Shown here piece after piece: positions 59,175 through 64,000 of a stretch of DNA of 64,000 nucleotides. Within the stretch, counting starts at the first letter, position 1. Each line of letters begins with the position of its first letter. The DNA lies in contig NZ_VNJI01000008.1 of the NCBI RefSeq assembly GCF_007786445.1, positions 1-64,000 of the forward strand. The letters run 5' to 3'. Position numbers and translations under genes: made by a program. The DNA is from Paenibacillus cremeus. GTDB lineage: Bacteria > Bacillota > Bacilli > Paenibacillales > NBRC-103111. Below the pieces are notes generated by a model that was not told the origin of the DNA, searched no databases, and was given only the letters and a program-made list of their open reading frames with translations.

Positions 59175-61336
59175 GTGCGCCTCACAGTCGCACAATCTAG
59201 GTGGTTCAAATCCACCCGGTAACTTTACCCTTTAAAGTGCCGTAGCCGAAGCAGAAGTCCTAGCTCCAGCAAGGAGAAGGACTGGCAGGGTGTCACTCGT
59301 GAGAGGGAATCCGAAGGGCCTGCAGGCAAAGTCCAGCCCGGAATGCGGTGAACCAGAGGTGGCGGCGGTGTTGGGTGACCCGCCATAAAAACGGGGAAAC
59401 CTATGCGAATCAGCATACTTTGTAGGAAAACAAACAAAGGGATATGACCTGCAAGGCTCATCGACGTGATTAGGGTCAGGATGGATGGAACAGAATGTGC
59501 AGATAACTGAGGGAAGTCTCGTAGCTTCCCTGACGCAAACGCGGACAAGGTAGAGGAGGTATAACCCGAAGGGGAAAGCCGAATCGATGGGCTGCGAGAT
59601 GGCGGATCGTTCCGTAGTAGCGAGTAAGTCTGAGCCGATGAAAGCTGGTAACAGTCTGGAGGGTAAAACTCGGATGAGTATGCGCGCGGGAAAAAAAAAT
59701 CTTAGTCGCATAACCTGCTTCCACTCCAAAAGAGGGAAGACAGAGGCAAAGGGAACGTGCTTCGTCAAAGCCTGTGAGTTCAAGTGAGTAGAGATCGTAA
59801 GCGCCTTAAACAAACGGGCAGAGCCGAGAGGGTACGCCCCGCCGATGACGAAAGAACGTTGGAGGATAAAGGACTGCTGGCGACCTGAGTACGTTCTGCA
59901 TGGCAGGAGCGATTGACGAAAGTCTAACACGCAGCTATGCAGGACGGAACAAGCAAGGAATCGATCATCTGTAGCGAGAACAAGACCAGCTTGGTGAGTA
60001 GCGGTAAAGGTGGTGAAACACCAATGAAACCGAAACGACGATACTACTCTTTGATCGACAAAGTATACCAAATGGATAATCTGCATGAAGCTTGGCTATC
60101 GGTAAAGAAGAACCAAGGAAGCGGCGGAATCGATGGCGTGAGTATCGCTATGTTCGAGAAGAACGTGAGCATAAACCTAAAAGAAATTCAAAGGCTACTG
60201 CAACAAGACCGGTATAAACCCGACCCTGTCAGGCGACATTTCATTGAGAAGGAAAATGGGACATTAAGACCGTTAGGAATTCCCACAATCCGAGACCGCG
60301 TATGTCAGCAGGCAGTACGCCAAGTCATTGAGCCGATCTTTGAGCAAGACTTTTACTACTATAGCTTTGGCTTTCGCCCCGGATACTCCGCGCACCAAGC
60401 GATTCAGACGATACGACGAGCAAAGCGCGGCGGATACAACTATGTGGTAGACCTCGACATCATGTCCTTTTTCGATGAAATACCGCATGAGATGCTGATG
60501 GAAAAGGTACAAGAACGAATTACTGACGGGAAAGTGCGGACGCTCATTCGCGGATGGCTTACCGCAGGAGTCATGGAAGATGGCCAGTTCCATGAAACGG
60601 AAGTCGGGTCACCGCAAGGCGGGGTCATTAGTCCATTACTTGCGAATCTATATTTGAATCATTTCGACTGGGGGATGAAGGAAAAGGGATTTGCCGTAGT
60701 GAGGTATGCAGACGATGTAGTCATCCTTTGCAAGTCAAAGGAACAGGCAGAAGAAGCATACCTAGTGGCAAAGACCATCCTAGAAGATGAACTACAACTA
60801 CGAATGCACCCTGAGAAAACGAAGGTTGTGCACTTCGATGATGGGTTTCGGTTTCTCGGATTCGACTTCTGGAAGGACTATCTCATTGTACCTGACGCAA
60901 AAGTGAAGAAGTACAAAGATAAAGTCCGTAATATCACCCGAAGACAACAAGGGATTAACCTTGGCGAAATGCTTAAGAAACTGAATGAAATCGCACGAGG
61001 TTTTGGTAACTATTTCGGCATAGGGAACGTAAAGAAGAAGTTTCAACGTTTGGACGAATGGACACGAATGAGGGTTAGAGCCTTCATACGGAAAAAGAAG
61101 TCTACGGTTTCCAACTCCCTGCTTCCAAACAAGTTGTTGGAAGCAGCAGGGATGGTATTTCTAACAAGCTTACTCACTACACGTTTCTAATTCAGGCGTG
61201 AAATTTGCAGCCCGGCGACGGGTGAAGACAACTCACTCCTGAAGATGGGGAACTGACGAAGGAAAGCCGTGTGCGGGAAATCCGCATGCACGGTTTGACG
61301 GGGAGTCCGAGGAAGTAATTCCTCGTCTTACCCTAC
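59175..61336 (+). mobile_element. Group II intron (consistent with class C)
   Basis: The 5' end is GTGCGCC, the consensus start of bacterial group II introns. Domain V is at 61265-61296, AGCCGTGTGCGG-GAAA-TCCGCATGCACGG, with the AGC catalytic triad and a GNRA loop. Domain VI follows with CGAGGAA/TTCCTCG, and the intron ends near CCCTAC at 61336. Domain IV holds the reverse transcriptase. It is inserted directly behind the hairpin and T-run of an intrinsic terminator, the known target preference of group IIC introns. The 3' boundary could be one or two bases off. Confidence 0.9.
60024..61190 (+). CDS. Group II intron reverse transcriptase/maturase
   Basis: The 388-residue protein starts at ATG 60024 behind AAAGGTGG. 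Reverse transcriptase blocks are visible: GSGGIDGVSIAMFEKN, then LRPLGIPTIRDRVCQQAVRQ, SFGFRPGYSAHQAIQTIRRA, YVVDLDIMSFFDEIPHEML, GSPQGGVISPLLANLYLNHF and the catalytic RYADDVVILC. The maturase (X) region with ARGFGNYFGIGN follows. There is no HNH endonuclease domain at the end, as in class C proteins. It splices its intron and primes insertion. An in-frame extension to ATG 59937 is possible. Confidence 0.94.
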   Translation: MKPKRRYYSLIDKVYQMDNLHEAWLSVKKNQGSGGIDGVSIAMFEKNVSINLKEIQRLLQQDRYKPDPVRRHFIEKENGTLRPLGIPTIRDRVCQQAVRQVIEPIFEQDFYYYSFGFRPGYSAHQAIQTIRRAKRGGYNYVVDLDIMSFFDEIPHEMLMEKVQERITDGKVRTLIRGWLTAGVMEDGQFHETEVGSPQGGVISPLLANLYLNHFDWGMKEKGFAVVRYADDVVILCKSKEQAEEAYLVAKTILEDELQLRMHPEKTKVVHFDDGFRFLGFDFWKDYLIVPDAKVKKYKDKVRNITRRQQGINLGEMLKKLNEIARGFGNYFGIGNVKKKFQRLDEWTRMRVRAFIRKKKSTVSNSLLPNKLLEAAGMVFLTSLLTTRF

Positions 61337-61414
61337 ATGAAAAATAATCATATTCGGCGTTAAGAAAATTTGATACAATCAGTGTAGACTTCACACATGT
61401 AAGCGCTTAACAAA

Positions 61415-61455
61415 ATATGGATGGAGCCGTTGTCAACTAGCTCCGCCTGTTTTTC
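61415..61455 (+). terminator. Weak hairpin before the DUF2334 gene
   Basis: GGAGC (after GGAT, about 61422) pairs with GCTCC (about 61440), followed by GCC and a T-run of five. It lies between the intron and the next gene and might attenuate or terminate upstream transcripts. Confidence 0.4.
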
Positions 61456-61478
61456 AACTTAGAAGGGAGCCTGATGAA

Positions 61479-63380
61479 GTGGCGTTCTTACGAAGACATG
61501 CATGGCTGCGGTACGTGTCTTCTGCTATTGCGGTATGTCTGCTGCTGACAGCTTATCGCATCATAACGGTAGAAGGAGAAGGCCGAACGCCTAAGCTTGT
61601 TTTGATGCGGCTGGAGGATATCGGACCGGGAGGGCAGTACGGTTCGCTGGAGCAGCTGGGCAAGCTGAGAGCTGTGCTGGAATATTTGCGCGATCAGCAT
61701 GTGGCGTATCATTTGGCCGTTGTTCCGCGATGGATCAATATACCAAGTGATGGGCCCAGGTATGATGTACCCTTAGATAAACCTGACGATCCGTATACGG
61801 AAGCATATCGAAAGGTGCTGCATCAAGCCGTTGATTCTGGAGCGACACTAGGGATGCATGGCTACACGCATCAAGTGGGTGATGTTCGCAGGGAAGATGG
61901 GCATCAAGAGTCTGGGATCGGCAACGAGTTTAATGTCCAGGGACAGGCGGAGACGTTGACCGCACGATTCGCCGAAGACCGGCTGAAGCAAGGGCTGACT
62001 ATTATGGAGCATGCCGGGCTGAAGCCGCAATTTTGGGAAGCTCCGCATTATCATACCACAGCTGAGCAGGACAATGTGTTCCGAGCTTATTTCGGTTTAA
62101 ATTATCAAGCGGAAGTGCAGAACAACCGGTATGCGCCGGTTGCGCTTTACACCAGTGGACGGAATAATGCTTCTGGCGCTTCCTCACTTGGAGCAGCGTA
62201 TGTTCCAACTCCGTTCGATTACATTCCGTTCAATAAAGATGAGAAGGTCATTATCGATCGGGTAGGAAAATCCATTAATGTGCCCTCTTTTTATTTTCAT
62301 GCGTTTTTGGAATTTAAAAATTTAGTTCCTGTGAAGGACGAGAATGGTGAAGCGGTTCAAAGGGACGGCATTCCGGAGTACCGGTATGACGAGTCGGGCA
62401 AGAGCCTACTGCAAAAGCTGGTCACGGGCTTGCGGGATAAAGGTTATACGTTCTATTCTATCCAAGATTATGTGCCGTTTACTCCCGCTCAAAGTATAAA
62501 ACTCCTATCGCCCGGAAATGAAAAGCAGAAACTGCTGCTAGGCGATGCGACCGGCGATGGACAGACGGATCTGGTCACCTGGGATCCGAAGAGCGGTTCG
62601 GTGTTTGTGACCGAAGGGCATTTTCGCGGACTGCGCAACGAAGCGCAAGGTACGCCGACACAATGGGGGCATGCGGACTACGCCTTCGGCTCGGCCGCGG
62701 CGCTCAGCCCTCCCGATCAGGAAAGACCGTGCGGTTTTTGGATCGTGAATTCTAGCGGTAAGTTGGAGCGCTACGTTTCGGACGGTCATCGCTTCCTGCC
62801 GAAGGGCAGCTGGAAGATCGAGCCCCGCCGCTGGAGCAACTTGTTTGCGCTTCGCCAGCCCAATGGGGATACGGTCATTGCGGCTCTGTCCCAAGACCGC
62901 ATGCAGCTAAGCGGCTGGCTGCAGCACCAGGGCGAGCTGAAACCGCTCAAGCCCTATCGGTTCAAGAATGAGCTGAGGAGTGACCTGCAGCCGCGGCAAA
63001 ACGGGACCCTGTTCCTGACGAAGAACGCTGCCTCGGCAGGGCTCACGCTGCAAGCGGACGTAGCCACGCTGCAGTGGATTGTCGGCAAATATGAAACCGG
63101 CTTGCCAAGTGAAGAGGGGGTGCTCAAATTCGGAGATTTCAACGGAGACGGCTTGGAGGATGCGCTTCGCTTCGATCCTGTGACGATGAAATCGACGGTG
63201 TATCTCAAGCGGACCGACGGAGAGTGGAAGCTGCTATCGTTCTTCGGCCCGTGGGGGAAGACGGATTCTGTTGCAGATCTGGCAATTGCTGATTTTGACG
63301 GGAATGGAAAGAGCGACCTGGGCCTCTTTAACCGGGCTGACGGGTTTTTGGATACGGCCTTATCCTTTCAATCTAAATAA
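61479..63380 (+). CDS. DUF2334 polysaccharide-deacetylase-like protein with C-terminal FG-GAP repeats
   Basis: The 633-residue protein starts at GTG 61479 behind GAAGGGAG. It has one N-terminal helix (YVSSAIAVCLLLTAYRIITV). The DUF2334 domain reads LVLMRLEDIGPGGQYGSLEQ, then YHLAVVPRWINIPSDGPRYD, TLGMHGYTHQVGDVRRED and PQFWEAPHYHTTAEQD. The DI, HGYTH and H pairs resemble NodB metal sites. From residue 340 on, VCBS/FG-GAP-like calcium motifs occur (GDATGDGQTDLVTWD, GDFNGDGLEDALRFD, ADFDGNGKSDLGLFN). It is probably an extracellular polysaccharide-modifying enzyme with a beta-propeller binding part. Confidence 0.88.
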   Translation: MAFLRRHAWLRYVSSAIAVCLLLTAYRIITVEGEGRTPKLVLMRLEDIGPGGQYGSLEQLGKLRAVLEYLRDQHVAYHLAVVPRWINIPSDGPRYDVPLDKPDDPYTEAYRKVLHQAVDSGATLGMHGYTHQVGDVRREDGHQESGIGNEFNVQGQAETLTARFAEDRLKQGLTIMEHAGLKPQFWEAPHYHTTAEQDNVFRAYFGLNYQAEVQNNRYAPVALYTSGRNNASGASSLGAAYVPTPFDYIPFNKDEKVIIDRVGKSINVPSFYFHAFLEFKNLVPVKDENGEAVQRDGIPEYRYDESGKSLLQKLVTGLRDKGYTFYSIQDYVPFTPAQSIKLLSPGNEKQKLLLGDATGDGQTDLVTWDPKSGSVFVTEGHFRGLRNEAQGTPTQWGHADYAFGSAAALSPPDQERPCGFWIVNSSGKLERYVSDGHRFLPKGSWKIEPRRWSNLFALRQPNGDTVIAALSQDRMQLSGWLQHQGELKPLKPYRFKNELRSDLQPRQNGTLFLTKNAASAGLTLQADVATLQWIVGKYETGLPSEEGVLKFGDFNGDGLEDALRFDPVTMKSTVYLKRTDGEWKLLSFFGPWGKTDSVADLAIADFDGNGKSDLGLFNRADGFLDTALSFQSK

Positions 63381-63384
63381 TCAT

Positions 63385-63412
63385 AAACCGGTCTCAGGAG
63401 AGGCCGGTTTTT
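63385..63412 (+). terminator. Intrinsic terminator of the DUF2334 gene
   Basis: AAACCGGTCTC pairs with GAGGCCGGTTT (one G-T) around AGGA, followed by five T. Confidence 0.9.
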
Positions 63413-63572
63413 ATATAATTTTTGTTGCAAAAATCAACGAGTACAGCAGGAATTTCGGGTTCTCTCAGCGAATGAGTAAATATGGCTTTTATCGAAATTA
63501 GACGTTTTTTGTCGATTAAAATTAAATAATCGAATCGTTTCAATTAAAGCATGAGGAGACTAAGGAGAGCGT

Positions 63573-64000
63573 ATGCTGAGTGAGACGATATACAAGCGTT
63601 CGGCCATTACCGTGCTCTTGCTGATTCTGATCGCATCGTTCATGTTCATGGAAGAACGGTATTCGATGTCCCGGAGTGTTACAGTCCCGCGAGCAGAGCA
63701 AGGGGTATTGGATCTAAGATCATGGAATTGGGAGCAGGATGGCACCGTCTTTCTAAACGGAGAATGGGGCTTCGATTGGCAGAGGCTCCCTCATGAGCTG
63801 TCACTCGAGGACACGGAACAGCCCCCCAATTCAGAGAATTATATAAAGGTACCAGGCTCATGGAACGGTTTGATGTTGGATGGGCAACCGCTGCCGGGCG
63901 ATGGCTATGCGACGTATCATTTGACCTTGCTGCTGCCGGAGAATCAGCGGGAGCTTGCACTTCGCATTCCGCCGATTAATACGGCGTTTACGTGCTGGGC
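63573..64000 (+). CDS. N-terminal part of a 7TMR-DISM-like membrane sensor (runs off the window)
   Basis: ATG 63573 follows AAGGAGAG. The 142 visible residues start MLSETIYKRSAITVLLLILI (membrane anchor). An extracellular jelly-roll-like domain follows: GVLDLRSWNWEQDGTVFLNG, then EWGFDWQRL, YIKVPGSWNGLMLDGQPLPG, GYATYHLTLLLPENQRELAL and RIPPINTAF. This layout (LNG-EW-F-W followed by VPGSWN and G-GYATY) is the sensory module of 7TM-DISM receptors, which usually continue into histidine kinase or GGDEF domains. The output domain lies outside the window. Confidence 0.75.
   Translation, partial: MLSETIYKRSAITVLLLILIASFMFMEERYSMSRSVTVPRAEQGVLDLRSWNWEQDGTVFLNGEWGFDWQRLPHELSLEDTEQPPNSENYIKVPGSWNGLMLDGQPLPGDGYATYHLTLLLPENQRELALRIPPINTAFTCW

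Noticed and set aside
59185-59220. tRNA-like T-arm (GGTGGTTCAAATCCACC)
   Set aside because: There is no acceptor, D or anticodon arm around it. It lies inside domain I of the group II intron and is explained as an intron stem.
61399-61413. cre-like TGTAAGCGCTTAACA upstream of the DUF2334 gene
   Set aside because: It has one extra base compared with the CcpA consensus. It could be a weak site, but I could not support it as well as the one at 6418.
1-64000. CRISPR arrays, rRNA and tRNA genes
   Set aside because: I looked for regularly spaced repeats with unique spacers and for conserved RNA sequences. The only regular array is the spacer-less 51-bp repeat at 43.8 kb.

Overview
The window looks like a Paenibacillus-type chromosome (Bacillota, Bacillales). 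Signs of this are AGGAGG-type ribosome binding sites, TTG and GTG starts, intrinsic terminators, sporulation-type genes (a Spo0E-like phosphatase, AbrB/SpoVT-like protein, PrkA, a KinA-like sensor kinase), CcpA-type cre sites, two MalFG-type sugar importers without their own ATPase, a YesM/YesN-type two-component pair, an S-layer homology protein and copper-amine-oxidase-N-like surface domains. This is inferred from gene content; no rRNA or tRNA gene was found.

Region 1 (1-13 kb) is a decayed, IS-rich stretch. It holds a transposase tail, a decapitated HisS anticodon domain, a frameshifted IS4-family transposase, an intact IS4-family element (about 6.96-8.46 kb), and remnants of DUF6382, an immunity-like protein, YolD, a GT2 glycosyltransferase, a xylose-isomerase-like TIM barrel and DUF3231. 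One intact sugar ABC operon (3.2-6.4 kb, minus strand, cre site upstream) sits inside it.

Region 2 (13-31 kb) is mostly housekeeping and accessory genes: phnM with an APH-like kinase, queD behind a palindromic operator candidate, a MacB-like ABC exporter followed by a lipoprotein and VanZ, Nudix, a c-di-GMP neighbourhood (a GEMM-I riboswitch in front of a 49-residue microprotein, a paralogous microprotein, and a GGDEF diguanylate cyclase), a cluster of microproteins at 23.2-23.75 kb, a luciferase-like oxidoreductase, thpR, serC, an orphan OmpR-type regulator, trmL, an AbrB-like protein, and an alpha/beta-hydrolase-like domain fused to a BTAD-type transcription factor whose catalytic Ser and His are both replaced.

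Region 3 (30.4-44 kb) holds a NAGPA-domain protein with a coiled-coil partner. A YesM/YesN pair lies divergent from a sugar ABC locus (two permeases, two small proteins, binding protein). Then come a thioredoxin-reductase-like flavoprotein, a polysaccharide deacetylase, a DUF2161 nuclease-like protein and an AraM-type glycerol-1-phosphate dehydrogenase of very high GC, followed by a 51-bp tandem repeat array.

Region 4 (44-64 kb) carries prkA with a long structured-looking leader, a ktrB relic split by a 129-bp MITE with a clean 4-bp target duplication, a LytTR-PAS-histidine kinase, an ArsB-family permease, and a surface polysaccharide locus (YwqE-like phosphatase, SLH protein, Wzz-like adaptor, BY-kinase, CapD-like dehydratase, anchored proteins). 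A group II intron sits directly behind an intrinsic terminator, as group IIC introns do. The window ends with a DUF2334/FG-GAP protein and the 5' part of a membrane-anchored sensor.

The least explained material is small. Three paralogous 40-44 residue proteins share an IWTPL core, and two share a LWHxFW core; of the latter, one is c-di-GMP-riboswitch controlled.
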